Shown here: positions 43,982-53,169 of the stretch, piece by piece
Layout of the letters: each line of letters starts with the position of its first letter
Numbering within the stretch: position 1 is the first letter of the stretch
DNA from: Fidelibacterota bacterium
Lineage (GTDB): Bacteria; Fidelibacterota; SORT01
Length of the DNA stretch: 64,000 nt
Reading direction: 5' to 3'
Assembly (NCBI GenBank): GCA_022571215.1
Contig: JACZYG010000004.1
Coordinates: forward strand, 1-64,000
Position numbers and translations under genes: made by a program
Notes under the pieces: generated by a model
The model's input: only the letters and a program-made list of their open reading frames with translations
Database searches by the model: none
Told to the model about the DNA's origin: nothing

Positions 43982-45517
43982 ATGTCAAACTTAGTTTCAT
44001 TAGTTGTTATTTATGTTATTTTATCAGTGCCTCTCAAAATATTAGCGCAAGATGCCAACTCCGTGAATTCTGCTCCGCCTGGAATATCTGCGGAAGAGGT
44101 AAGCGCGCAGCTTGAGGTTCTCAGCAATGAATTGAACACTGAGTTTTCCGCCCGCGAAGATTCTTTGAAGCTGCTTCACAAATCAGAAATTGATTCATTA
44201 AGGGATACTATTACCCAAGAGCTAACCGACAAATTCGAAAAAGAAAAAATTGATCTTAAAAACTTCATGAATTCTATGATGTCTTCATCTCGCACTTCTG
44301 ACAGTGAAACAGCCAAAAACTATTATGAATTCATAAAAATGCTCGTAGAATCGAATGAAAAGGAATTGTTTGATGATGCTATCATCGAGATGGACAATTT
44401 CACAAAATTATACTGGTCAGGAAAGCATTCTGAAGATGTTCAGTTGATGATGGTTGAAATGTATAAAAAAAAGAAAATGCAGTTTGAGACGCTTGTTTCC
44501 TATATTAAATTTATACATCTTTATCCATCCTCTTCAAAAGGTGACCAGGCGCGTTCGGATCTTGTCAGCTTCATTTCCGGCAAAGTCGATAAATCTATTT
44601 CCAGAAAACGATCTGATCTGACCAGAATAATCGATATTCCTCAACGGGAAAAAGCATATCAAGATAAATATTTTGCCTATATTCAGACTATTTATAATCT
44701 TGAGATCTCCAAATTAGATAAATGGACTCTAAACGAGATAAAATACTTTAGCAGCATTTTACCTGATGATGAAAGACAACCTCAAATAGCTTTTTGGTAC
44801 GCAAAGATTCACGAACGGCTCGGAAATAGAAAAGAATCTTCATCTTTTGCTTCCAAAGTTATCTTAGGATATCCAAACAGTCCGTTAGTTCCGGATGCCT
44901 ATTATTTAAAAGCCACCATTCAAACGGAAAAATTGGGTAAGCATAAAGCTGCGACGGCTAATTACCTTATCGTCGCTGATAAATATCCTACACACGCCTT
45001 AGCAGCCAGCGCATTGTATAATTCCGCCTCTATTCAAACACAAAAGCTAAAGGATCATTCTGAATCGATAAGGACTTTCAAAAGGATAGTTGATGAGTAT
45101 CCTGACGATACTTTAGCCGTGGTGGATGCCTTGTTAGATGGAGCAAAGGTGCTGACCGACAAAATTAAAGATTACAAAGAAGCCCGCAGATTTTACCACC
45201 TCATCGCCACAAAATATCCGGACGATCCAAGAGGTGGCAAAGCTTTGAAATTGTCGGGTATCGTGGCAGAATCAAAACAGAAAGATCATGATGCGGCAAT
45301 CAAAGATTATATCGCGGTACATGAAAAATACCCCGACGATTCGGAGGCTATCAGATTGCTTCTTAAAGCCTCTAAAATTCAAGAAAAAAGGATTAAGGAT
45401 CTAAAAGGCTCTGTCAACACTCTTCAATTAATACTAAGTAATTATCCTTCCTATAAAGACGTAGGTAAAATTCAGAAAAAGATTGATAAATTGAAAGATA
45501 AGATCAGTAAGGGATAA
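43982..45517 (+). CDS. Exported TPR-repeat protein
   Basis: 511 aa. Two adjacent ATGs exist; 43982 is preferred because AAGGA lies five bases upstream. Signal peptide MSNLVSLVVIYVILS, cleavage near LAQ. Residues about 35-110 are coiled-coil. From ~255 on there are TPR-like repeats of about 36 residues marked by YP (LGYPNSPLVPDAYYLKA, DKYPTHALAASALYNSA, DEYPDDTLAVVDALLDGA, TKYPDDPRGGKALKLSG, EKYPDDSEAIRLLLKAS). The last four are strikingly similar. Periplasmic scaffold like YbgF/BamD is the closest analogy. A terminator follows. Confidence 0.82.
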   Translation: MSNLVSLVVIYVILSVPLKILAQDANSVNSAPPGISAEEVSAQLEVLSNELNTEFSAREDSLKLLHKSEIDSLRDTITQELTDKFEKEKIDLKNFMNSMMSSSRTSDSETAKNYYEFIKMLVESNEKELFDDAIIEMDNFTKLYWSGKHSEDVQLMMVEMYKKKKMQFETLVSYIKFIHLYPSSSKGDQARSDLVSFISGKVDKSISRKRSDLTRIIDIPQREKAYQDKYFAYIQTIYNLEISKLDKWTLNEIKYFSSILPDDERQPQIAFWYAKIHERLGNRKESSSFASKVILGYPNSPLVPDAYYLKATIQTEKLGKHKAATANYLIVADKYPTHALAASALYNSASIQTQKLKDHSESIRTFKRIVDEYPDDTLAVVDALLDGAKVLTDKIKDYKEARRFYHLIATKYPDDPRGGKALKLSGIVAESKQKDHDAAIKDYIAVHEKYPDDSEAIRLLLKASKIQEKRIKDLKGSVNTLQLILSNYPSYKDVGKIQKKIDKLKDKISKG

Positions 45518-45523
45518 AAAAAT

Positions 45524-45542
45524 GCCCCAACATAATCGGGGC
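45524..45542 (+). terminator. Terminator after TPR gene
   Basis: GCCCC/GGGGC stem with a 9-base loop, seven bases past the stop and flanked by A-tract upstream and TATCAATTTT downstream. The A/T flanks would permit weak function on both strands. Confidence 0.6.
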
Positions 45543-45626
45543 TATCAATTTTGACAAGCTTTACTCAGCTTGATAATATTTCAAACTGTTCAGTTTTGAA
45601 CAATCCTCGCCAAAGATCCTGAAAGC

Positions 45627-45836
45627 TTAGACCAGATCTCCTTTTAGACATAGGAGATTCCCGCAACTGCAACTGATATGATCCTCATTCTTCAGCCAAG
45701 GATAATCATTTGCGTCAGGACTCCAGTACGTTCCACAGACGTCACACACAAGATATTCTAAAACTTCAGCCTCGGTCTCATGTAGCTGTCTTGGAGGTGT
45801 CCAACTTTCTTCTCTGTGTCTTAATGCAGTAACCAT
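45627..45836 (-). CDS. Small zinc-ribbon protein behind a sigma-54 promoter
   Basis: 69 aa. AGAGGAAT precedes the ATG. Cys31/Cys34 (CDVC) and Cys56/Cys58 (CSCG), with an additional Cys63, form a probable zinc site. The protein has no signal peptide. It is preceded by an exact sigma-54 promoter at 45929-45944 with no other gene between, so it is probably controlled by an NtrC-type activator. Function unknown. Confidence 0.65.
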   Translation of the reverse strand: MVTALRHREESWTPPRQLHETEAEVLEYLVCDVCGTYWSPDANDYPWLKNEDHISCSCGNLLCLKGDLV

Positions 45837-45928
45837 ATCTTATTCCTCTCTAATCATTTTAACGCACAAAAAAGCAAAAAGTTTAATAATTTCTCCGTAT
45901 TTCCCATTGTTACATCATTTTCAAAGTT

Positions 45929-45944
45929 GCAATTATTGTGCCAT
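45929..45944 (-). promoter_or_regulatory. Sigma-54 (-24/-12) promoter
   Basis: Minus-strand TGGCAC-AATAA-TTGCA fits the consensus TGGCAC-N5-TTGCW at every specified position. Transcription would begin about 80 bases before the zinc-ribbon gene start (45836). Confidence 0.75.
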
Positions 45945-46135
45945 CTGTGCATTTTGTTACGATTATTTTGCTTTATCTTCTTAATTAATAGAGAGATAAG
46001 TCATTTTATGCTTCAAGTTCATGACTTGCTAATTTTTATGGTTATCGGTATCCAGTTACCGATTTGAGACTTTTTCCCGGATTTTTCGTTCGATTTTGTT
46101 AATCATTCGCAAAGGAAAACCTGTTTTGATTAATC

Positions 46136-46164
46136 TTGACAACTGCTTGCCAGTGCCGTATAAT
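46136..46164 (+). promoter_or_regulatory. Consensus sigma-70 promoter of OPT transporter
   Basis: TTGACA and TATAAT are separated by exactly 17 bases, both full matches. The transporter ATG is at 46271 with GGAGG upstream, giving a leader of about 100 bases. The 45837-46270 gap otherwise holds only the sigma-54 site on the other strand. Confidence 0.85.
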
Positions 46165-46270
46165 TAGCCCAATATTTATTCAGTATATTGTATTTTTATG
46201 GCAGGTTTGAATAATTTTATCCCCGTGGGATATGCTAACCGTGTATTAATTATCAATGGTGGAGGATTGA

Positions 46271-48256
46271 ATGAGCGAATCAGTTCAGGGCGTAGCACAT
46301 TCGGAAAAAGTGATACCCTATATATCGGCGGAAACTCAGCTTCCGGAAATAACATTTAAAGCGGTAGTTCTCGGAGTTATTCTTGCTGCCGTATTAGCGG
46401 GGGCAAATGCGTATTTAGGTCTTTTTGCGGGACTTACCGTTTCTGCTTCAATTCCTGCGGCGGTCATCTCAATGGCAGTGCTCAGATTCTTCAAAACTTC
46501 AAATATTCTCGAAAATAATATAGTTCAAACCGCTGCGTCTTCAGGTGAATCGCTTGCTGCCGGTGTCATTTTTACTCTTCCGGCATTGATTTTACTTAAT
46601 TACTGGACTGAATTCAACTATATCCAAACCACATTGATCGCGGGTCTTGGAGGAGCAATAGGAGTTTTATTCACAATTCCTCTTCGTAGAGCGCTTATAG
46701 TCGAAGCGCGTCTGAAATATCCGGAGGGAATAGCTACCGCCGAAATCCTTAAATCAGGAGAAAAAGGCGGTTCGGGGGTAAAGTACATTGTCTTATCGGC
46801 TATTACCGGAGCGAGCTTCAAATTCGCCGAAACCGGGTTACATCTTTGGAGCGCCACCTGGGAATCCGCAAGGTATATGTTCGGTACCATTGCATATTTC
46901 GGAGTCAATCTTTCTCCCGCTCTTGTTTCGGTCGGCTACATAATAGGCTTGAATATCTCCTCACTTGTCTTTTTAGGGGGTGTATTGTCCTGGTTAGTCG
47001 CTATACCAATTTATGTTTGGGTCAATGGTATGCCCGCAGGAGAGGCGGTTCATGAAGCAGGGAGAATTTGGAGTACTCAAATAAGGTATTTAGGTGTCGG
47101 CGCAATGGTTGTTGGAGGATTATGGGCATTAGTAAATCTTCGCAAACCCCTTATAGACGGCATTAAAAGCAGTTTAGAAGCGTATCGCGCCAAGAATGAA
47201 GGTGGCGGTCCTACTATATTACGAACCGAAAATGATGTGTCCATGAAGTGGGTTATGATTATGCTTTTGGCATCCATCATTCCGCTGTTCATTCTTTATT
47301 CTGTTCTCGTCGGCGATATGGTAATCGCCGGAATTATGGCAGTATTAATGATTATTGCCGGGTTTCTTTTTTCCGCTGTTGCGGCTTATATGGCAGGATT
47401 GGTCGGCAGCTCGAACAATCCTATTTCCGGAGTCACGATTGCCACAATCCTTACAAGCGCTATACTGCTTGTTATGTTAATGGGGTCTGACAGCAGTGTC
47501 GGTCCCGCTGCTGCCATACTTATCGGCGCGGTTGTCTGTTGCGCTGCCGCAATCGGCGGAGATGTATTGCAAGATCTGAAAGCAGGACAAATTCTTGGAG
47601 CAACCCCATGGAAACAGCAAGTGATGGAGGGAGTCGGAGTAGTTGCCGCCGCGCTCGTAATGGCGCCCATTCTTACTCTTTTGCTCAAAGCATACGGAAT
47701 AGGCGTTGCTACAGCCGCTCACCCTGATCCGCTTGCCGCTCCTCAGGCAACTCTGATGGCAAGCGTCGCGCTCGGGGTTTTCAGGGGCGGATTACCAATG
47801 AACTTGATTTATATAGGCGGAGTTGTAGCAATACTGATCATAATTGCAGATAAATATTTGGAAAGAAAAGGCTCGGAATTTAGAATGCCGGTTCTTGCCG
47901 TTGCCGTGGGAATTTACCTCCCGTTGGAACTCTCTTCGTCAATATTTATTGGTGGACTCATTGCGCACTACGCCTCCAAGTATTTTAAAGATAAGATATC
48001 CGAGGCGCCTGAAGCTGAAAAAGAATCCTTAAGAAAGAAGGAGGAAAGCAGCGCCGGCAACGGTCTTTTATTCGCTTCAGGATTAATCACGGGTGAAGCT
48101 TTGGTTGGAATTCTGATGGCAATACCGATAGTTGTCTTCCAGGACAGAAACGTGTTCTCCCTGGTTTCTGATCCGATGGCGCTTCCCGGTATAATCGGGC
48201 TCTGTGGCGTTTGTTACTGGCTTTATAAAGTTGCAAGCTCCCCGGATGAATCATAA
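46271..48256 (+). CDS. OPT family oligopeptide transporter
   Basis: 661 aa with about 15 hydrophobic spans. The N-terminal TFKAVVLGVILAAV, AGANAYLGLFAGLTVSASIP and ENNIVQTAASSGESLAAG stretches are the signature of bacterial OPT proteins, which use the proton gradient to import small peptides or metal chelates. NPISGVTIATIL and GDVLQDLKAG follow in the second half. Monocistronic, consensus promoter and strong terminator (48302-48336). Confidence 0.93.
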   Translation: MSESVQGVAHSEKVIPYISAETQLPEITFKAVVLGVILAAVLAGANAYLGLFAGLTVSASIPAAVISMAVLRFFKTSNILENNIVQTAASSGESLAAGVIFTLPALILLNYWTEFNYIQTTLIAGLGGAIGVLFTIPLRRALIVEARLKYPEGIATAEILKSGEKGGSGVKYIVLSAITGASFKFAETGLHLWSATWESARYMFGTIAYFGVNLSPALVSVGYIIGLNISSLVFLGGVLSWLVAIPIYVWVNGMPAGEAVHEAGRIWSTQIRYLGVGAMVVGGLWALVNLRKPLIDGIKSSLEAYRAKNEGGGPTILRTENDVSMKWVMIMLLASIIPLFILYSVLVGDMVIAGIMAVLMIIAGFLFSAVAAYMAGLVGSSNNPISGVTIATILTSAILLVMLMGSDSSVGPAAAILIGAVVCCAAAIGGDVLQDLKAGQILGATPWKQQVMEGVGVVAAALVMAPILTLLLKAYGIGVATAAHPDPLAAPQATLMASVALGVFRGGLPMNLIYIGGVVAILIIIADKYLERKGSEFRMPVLAVAVGIYLPLELSSSIFIGGLIAHYASKYFKDKISEAPEAEKESLRKKEESSAGNGLLFASGLITGEALVGILMAIPIVVFQDRNVFSLVSDPMALPGIIGLCGVCYWLYKVASSPDES

Positions 48257-48301
48257 TTTGCCGTTATTATGATATAAAGTTTTAGACTTAATTTAAGTCA
48301 G

Positions 48302-48336
48302 AACGCCCGGGTTTCGCTCAGAAGATTCCGGGCGTT
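48302..48336 (+). terminator. Terminator after OPT transporter
   Basis: AACGCCCGG and CCGGGCGTT form a perfect 9-bp stem with a 17-base loop, 46 bases past the stop. The tail (GCTATAATTT) is only moderately T-rich. Confidence 0.75.
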
Positions 48337-48359
48337 GCTATAATTTAAACGATTTAGAG

Positions 48360-48716
48360 ATGAACATGATTAGAGACAAGAATAAGGGTAATAAAGAAAC
48401 GAACCTGCTCGAGCTCGTACCGATGAGAGTTTCAGAGTGGAAGGATAATGATGATGGACTCATTACGCTGATTCTCCCTAAATTCAAAAGTAAAATAGGC
48501 AGAGTATTCGCCTCGCAATTAAAGAATCCCATGTACGAAGTGAAATTGGATGCGATTGGCGCATTTCTATGGAGGGAATGCGACGGGGAAAAAAACATAT
48601 ATGACATTTCACAAGATATGCTGAAAGAGTTTGGTGATGATATTGAACCTGTCTATGAAAGAATAAAGATTTTTATTAATATGTTAAAAAACTTAAATGC
48701 GATAAAACTCAATTGA
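48360..48716 (+). CDS. PqqD-like protein (RiPP recognition element fold)
   Basis: 118 aa. The C-terminal ~75 residues have the PqqD pattern: LDAIGAFLWRECDGEKNIYD, DISQDMLKEF, and IKIFINMLKNLNAI. In PqqD this winged-helix binds precursor peptides for a radical SAM enzyme. Here no radical SAM or peptide gene is nearby; the gene starts an operon with an ITPase-like and an adenosine deaminase gene. The N-terminal 40 residues (VPMRVSEWKDNDDGLI) also match stand-alone PqqD-like proteins. The start may be the second Met (48366). Confidence 0.8.
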   Translation: MNMIRDKNKGNKETNLLELVPMRVSEWKDNDDGLITLILPKFKSKIGRVFASQLKNPMYEVKLDAIGAFLWRECDGEKNIYDISQDMLKEFGDDIEPVYERIKIFINMLKNLNAIKLN

Positions 48717-49327
48717 TAGTTGCGGTTGCTACAAAACGTAAGCCAAAATTAGACGCTCTATCGGCGGCAATGGAGCATATCTCCAGGCAATTCAGCGGTT
48801 CCGACTGGTCAATTGTTGCAAGGAAAACAGATTCCGGTGTGAGCGAAACTCCGGTTACAATGAAGGAAACTGCCGACGGCGCGTATAATAGGATAAATTC
48901 ACTTAAAGCTCTGTTAGACCGGCATAATGAAGAAGCGGATTATTACGTCGGCATGGAAGGCGGATTTCACCAAATGAAATTGAACGGTAGAACTATCACA
49001 TTCATACAGGGCTGGGTTGCCGTCTCCGACGGCAAAATTACCGAATTCGGCTCCTCACCCAATTTGAGCGTACCGGACAAATTGGCTCAGGCGGTTTATG
49101 GCGATAATGAAAGTTTGGCGGTCGCAATCGACAGATACTCCGGCTTAACCGACGTCAGAAACAATCAAGGCGTATTCGGTGTCTTAACCAATGACCTGCT
49201 TACAAGAGAGTTAAGCTTTATATCGGCTTTAATTACGGCGTTTGCGCCATTTTATAATAGGATGACTTATGAAAAAAAAAAATACAAAGATCACCGAAGA
49301 GCTCGTAAGGGCATTACCAAAGACTGA
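48713..49327 (+). CDS. Inosine/xanthosine triphosphatase (DUF84/YjjX-like)
   Basis: 204 aa, TTG start overlapping the PqqD-like stop. The family pattern is VAVATKRKPKLDALSAA, TDSGVSETPVTMKETADGAYNR, YYVGMEGGF and GWVAVSDG. It removes deaminated purine triphosphates such as ITP or XTP. The last ~18 residues (KKKYKDHRRARKGITKD) are encoded in a 59-base overlap with the adenosine deaminase gene in a different frame and look unlike the family, so they may be a read-on extension. Purine salvage link with the next gene. Confidence 0.9.
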   Translation: MIVAVATKRKPKLDALSAAMEHISRQFSGSDWSIVARKTDSGVSETPVTMKETADGAYNRINSLKALLDRHNEEADYYVGMEGGFHQMKLNGRTITFIQGWVAVSDGKITEFGSSPNLSVPDKLAQAVYGDNESLAVAIDRYSGLTDVRNNQGVFGVLTNDLLTRELSFISALITAFAPFYNRMTYEKKKYKDHRRARKGITKD

Positions 49328-50315
49328 CCTACACTGTCATTTGGACGGCTCATTAAGAGTAGAAACATTGCTTGAACTTGCCCATGAACAGGGTATAGAA
49401 CTTCCAGCCGATAATGTGGATGATTTAAAAGATATCATACATTCCGGAAGTGAAAGACACAAAAGTCTTGCGGAATATCTGAAAGTTTTCGATTATACCT
49501 TAAGCGTACTTCAGGAAGCGCCGGCACTGGAAAGAGTAGCATTCGAGCTTGCGGAGGATCAGTGGAATGACGGTGTGCGGCTTTTAGAAGTTCGCTTTTC
49601 TCCTGTGTTGAATATTGAGAAAGGTCTCACCTTAGCCGAAACTATCGAAGCCGCTAAAGCGGGATTAAAAAGAGCGGAAATAAAATATGGTATCAAAACC
49701 GGAATAATAGTCTGCGGTATACGAAGTATAGGCGCTCAAACCTCGCTTACACTTGCTGAACTCGCGGTCGCCTTTAAAAATAGAGGTGTGGTCGGTTACG
49801 ATTTGGCGGGGCAAGAGGAGAACTTTCCCGCGAAAGACCATATGGAGGCGTTTTATCTGACTTTAAACAATAATCTGAACTTGACAATCCACGCGGGTGA
49901 AGCGTTCGGTCCTGAGAGCATTCATCAGGCGATACATTACTGTGGAGCACATCGGATCGGACATGGCACGCGGACAAGGGAAGACGGTGATCTGCTGAAC
50001 TATATAAACGACCATCGAATTCCCCTTGAAATGTGTATTACATCGAATGTTCAAACGGGAAGCGTTAGTAGTTTTGAAACCCATCCCATCAGGAATTACT
50101 ACGATCTCGGATTAAGGGTGACGATAAATACCGATAATCTCCTCGTCTCCGATACTACGATAACGAAAGAATTTCTTACTGCGCATAAATATTATGATTT
50201 CGATTTGGATGATTTTAAAGAGATGATAATTTACGGCTTCAAAAGCGCCTTTCTACCCTATAAGGAGAAGCGGAAATTAGTGAGAGAAGTTGTTGAGGAG
50301 TTGGCTAAGTTCTAA
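49269..50315 (+). CDS. add: Adenosine deaminase
   Basis: 348 aa. Metal and catalytic motifs are TDLHCHLDGS, IHAGEAFGP, HRIGHGT and TINTDN (the Asp is retained; Asn replaces the usual second Asp). It converts adenosine to inosine with release of ammonia. An adenine or futalosine deaminase is a less likely alternative. The start lies inside the previous gene, which suggests translational coupling, and the stop is three bases from the convergent propeller gene. Confidence 0.92.
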   Translation: MKKKNTKITEELVRALPKTDLHCHLDGSLRVETLLELAHEQGIELPADNVDDLKDIIHSGSERHKSLAEYLKVFDYTLSVLQEAPALERVAFELAEDQWNDGVRLLEVRFSPVLNIEKGLTLAETIEAAKAGLKRAEIKYGIKTGIIVCGIRSIGAQTSLTLAELAVAFKNRGVVGYDLAGQEENFPAKDHMEAFYLTLNNNLNLTIHAGEAFGPESIHQAIHYCGAHRIGHGTRTREDGDLLNYINDHRIPLEMCITSNVQTGSVSSFETHPIRNYYDLGLRVTINTDNLLVSDTTITKEFLTAHKYYDFDLDDFKEMIIYGFKSAFLPYKEKRKLVREVVEELAKF

Positions 50316-50318
50316 TTT

Positions 50319-52679
50319 CTATTGCCGTATGACAGCAATTTTCGCGGTAGCTTTAAGCTCTGAACTTGTGAAAATAAACGCAATGTAAATACCGCTCGGG
50401 ACAATTCTCCCATTTTCATCTTTTCCATCCCATAGACCCTGACTGCCCCTTATCTCATTACTTTCATTAAGATTTCGCACAAGATCACCGTTTATATCGA
50501 GTATTTTAACCTCGGCATTGTCGGCAAGTCCTTCGATGATAAGAGCGCTGTTAGAGGGAATAATGAAAGGACTTGGATAAGTTCTTACTTTTTCCAAAGT
50601 CAATAAAGGCTCTGCGTACTCCGTTCTTAAGATTGATATTCCCTTCAGGGTTGCGATAAACGCATCACCGTTCTTCGGATTGAAGGCAATAGACTCAATG
50701 CTATTTGACAGTAACGGACTGTTATCTACGGTAAATCCTTCGTTCCCGTTCAGCCATGTATTATCATTCAGAAGCACCTTAACACCGCCTGTTTCAGTAG
50801 CAAACCACTTATTATTTCTTGTATCCACCTCTATTTTTTCCACATTATGATCCGACACTATAGGAATTATGCTGGAAAGATTTGCTCTCAAACTTTCTCT
50901 GGTCAATTCCTGCGGTATTACAAGCCGATGTACGCCACCGATTACGGCTATCCATAGAACATCATCATTGTCTACCGCTATATCCTTCACAAAATTACTT
51001 TCTAATCCATCAACCTTGGTCAACCTTGCCCATACGTCATCGGATTTATCAGAAAGGGTGCCCGAATAATCGAGAACCTGCACTCCACCCTCAGGCAATA
51101 GAATCTCAGAATCCGATTGCATACCCAACCAGACGTTTCCTCTGCTGTCATGGGTTATAGCTCCTAATATTCCGTTCATCAAGCCGTTGCTGTTTTTTTT
51201 GAAATAATGCCATTGATTTAGAGTGTCAATAACGGCAAGATGCCTGTTATTCTGCGCAAACGCATTGGCAATCCAGATATTTCCGTTATTGTCCTCGATA
51301 ATATCCCTTATCACGACAAAATGAGAAGCCCCTCCATGCCCTTCCGAGCCTGATAAAAAACCATCTGTTGTGTCATATAAAATAAAATCCGCAGGGGAAT
51401 CGGGATCAAACTCAAGCATTCCGCTTCCACCATAACCGAAATATACCAAACCACTGGACGCGGCCAGCACGGTCGTGACAGTTGATCTCGGAATAGTGAG
51501 TGTATCGGCTGCATACCGATCCAATCCAATCTCAGAGTCATTTAATCTCGTCTCGCCGTCAGTCGAATGTAGATAACTTCTCCATCCATTCTGTGAGAAT
51601 TTACTAAAACCCTTATTGCTTCCTACCCACATTGTGGATTCGACCACCTCTGATATCGCGGTTAAAATATTGTTGAATGGAGAATTCAACGCGCGTGAAA
51701 CAAACCGGGAATTTTCCTCGACATATTCCGCAGGACCGTTCTCCCTGAATCCCGCCCATAACACACCCGCTTTATTCTCAGTCAAATCAGCTGTATCAAT
51801 TCTTCTGTTGAAAAAGAGATTCCAGCCACCGCCTGCTATGCGTTTATAAATACCTACATTCGTCGCCATAAGCGTAGCTTCATCACTGTTGTAAAAAGCT
51901 CTGACAACCAAAGAGAGAGGAAAGTAAGTTCCATCCTGAACCCATGATGTTTCATCACGCTTGGAAACTCCGCGTGAGAAAGCTACAATTAATTGTCCCT
52001 CAGATAGTCCGATCGCGTTTACAAATTCCGCTTCCCCCGTGTTTAATTTAAGGCGCACCCAACTTGCGGGATCTTTTAAATTATCTCCTAATATAGAAGC
52101 CGATAACAGACCTCTGTCAGTTCCCAAATATATTGAATCCTGGATAACTGATATGGCTGTGACTTCAGAAAAGGAAAATCCTTGCGGAAAATTCAGAAAT
52201 GAATCTCTGAACTGATAACGTTCGCTTTCACTATCATATGTAATCAACAAGACTCCGATTTGGTCTTGTGCTATAAATCCGGCAAATATCGAATCACCGA
52301 CGACAGCGATAGCTGTAATTTTTGTCAAATTTTCATCAATGGAGTATATAGAGCCGTCAGAGGCAGAATAAAAATCTATATTACCGGTGGGAGAATTCAT
52401 CCCGAGAATCACTATTCCCCTTTTATCAATAGCCATGCTTAATATATCCAATGAAGATAGACCGTCCAATACCGTTATCGTCTTCGACCCGGTTGGAGAG
52501 TAAATAACGAGCCCACCGCTTGTGCCGGCGTAAACTTCATCTCCAAACGAATTCATGGCGCGAACTATCAATTTGCTCGATTCCACACGCCATTCACCCA
52601 CTTTATAGTTTATCTGAGCGGTAGATTCAGAATTACTTAAAAAGAGAGAAATGAATACGATAGAAAGGAATTTAGACAA
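50319..52679 (-). CDS. Secreted beta-propeller protein with type IX-like C-terminal domain (PorZ-like)
   Basis: 786 aa. A signal peptide (ISLFLSNSESTAQ) precedes repeating propeller strands (VYAGTSGGLVIYSP, MWVGSNKGFSKFS, VWLGMQSDSE, LWIAVIGGVHRLV, FIATLKGISIL), as in two-component-regulator-type or PorZ-type propellers. The last ~85 residues (VRTYPSPFII, AEVKILDINGDLVRNL, GRIVPSGIYIAFI) form a FlgD/type IX-like sorting domain. It is likely surface-exposed or attached. No kinase domain follows. Confidence 0.85.
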   Translation of the reverse strand: MSKFLSIVFISLFLSNSESTAQINYKVGEWRVESSKLIVRAMNSFGDEVYAGTSGGLVIYSPTGSKTITVLDGLSSLDILSMAIDKRGIVILGMNSPTGNIDFYSASDGSIYSIDENLTKITAIAVVGDSIFAGFIAQDQIGVLLITYDSESERYQFRDSFLNFPQGFSFSEVTAISVIQDSIYLGTDRGLLSASILGDNLKDPASWVRLKLNTGEAEFVNAIGLSEGQLIVAFSRGVSKRDETSWVQDGTYFPLSLVVRAFYNSDEATLMATNVGIYKRIAGGGWNLFFNRRIDTADLTENKAGVLWAGFRENGPAEYVEENSRFVSRALNSPFNNILTAISEVVESTMWVGSNKGFSKFSQNGWRSYLHSTDGETRLNDSEIGLDRYAADTLTIPRSTVTTVLAASSGLVYFGYGGSGMLEFDPDSPADFILYDTTDGFLSGSEGHGGASHFVVIRDIIEDNNGNIWIANAFAQNNRHLAVIDTLNQWHYFKKNSNGLMNGILGAITHDSRGNVWLGMQSDSEILLPEGGVQVLDYSGTLSDKSDDVWARLTKVDGLESNFVKDIAVDNDDVLWIAVIGGVHRLVIPQELTRESLRANLSSIIPIVSDHNVEKIEVDTRNNKWFATETGGVKVLLNDNTWLNGNEGFTVDNSPLLSNSIESIAFNPKNGDAFIATLKGISILRTEYAEPLLTLEKVRTYPSPFIIPSNSALIIEGLADNAEVKILDINGDLVRNLNESNEIRGSQGLWDGKDENGRIVPSGIYIAFIFTSSELKATAKIAVIRQ

Positions 52680-52689
52680 TTGGAAGCGC

Positions 52690-53157
52690 TTAGCTGACCC
52701 TTTTAAAGAGATTATGCATTTCTATAGCTGCTAACGCCGAGTCCCAACCTTTGTTCCCCATTTTTGTCCCCGCCCTTTCAATCGCCTGTTCGACGGTGTT
52801 GGTAGTTAATATCCCGAAAATTACCGGAATTTTGGAAGTGTAGGCGAGCTCCGAGATCCCCTTTGAAGCTTCTTGCGCTACAAAATCAAAATGTGATGTT
52901 GCTCCTTTTATAACTGCTCCAAGGCATATAACACCGTCATATTTACCCGTATCAACTAATTTTCGGGCGAGCGTCGGTATCTCGCGAGCTCCGGGCACCC
53001 AATAGATGTCCTGCTTCTCTTCAGAGGCTTCGTGCCGCCTTAGGCAATCAATAGCGCCTTCGATCAGCTGCTTTGTGATCATTTCGTTAAATCTTCCAGC
53101 TATAATTGCGAATTTCAAACCTCTTGCGACCAAATTCCCTTCTATAACATTTGCCAT
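52690..53157 (-). CDS. ribH: 6,7-dimethyl-8-ribityllumazine synthase
   Basis: 155 aa. AGRFNEMIT, GAREIPTLARKL, and LGAVIKGATSHFDFVAQEAS are the family motifs. It condenses the ribityl-aminouracil with dihydroxybutanone phosphate. It forms icosahedral shells in many bacteria. Last gene of the riboflavin operon; the gap to ribBA is 12 bp. Confidence 0.97.
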   Translation of the reverse strand: MANVIEGNLVARGLKFAIIAGRFNEMITKQLIEGAIDCLRRHEASEEKQDIYWVPGAREIPTLARKLVDTGKYDGVICLGAVIKGATSHFDFVAQEASKGISELAYTSKIPVIFGILTTNTVEQAIERAGTKMGNKGWDSALAAIEMHNLFKRVS

Positions 53158-53169
53158 TTCTCTTTTCTC

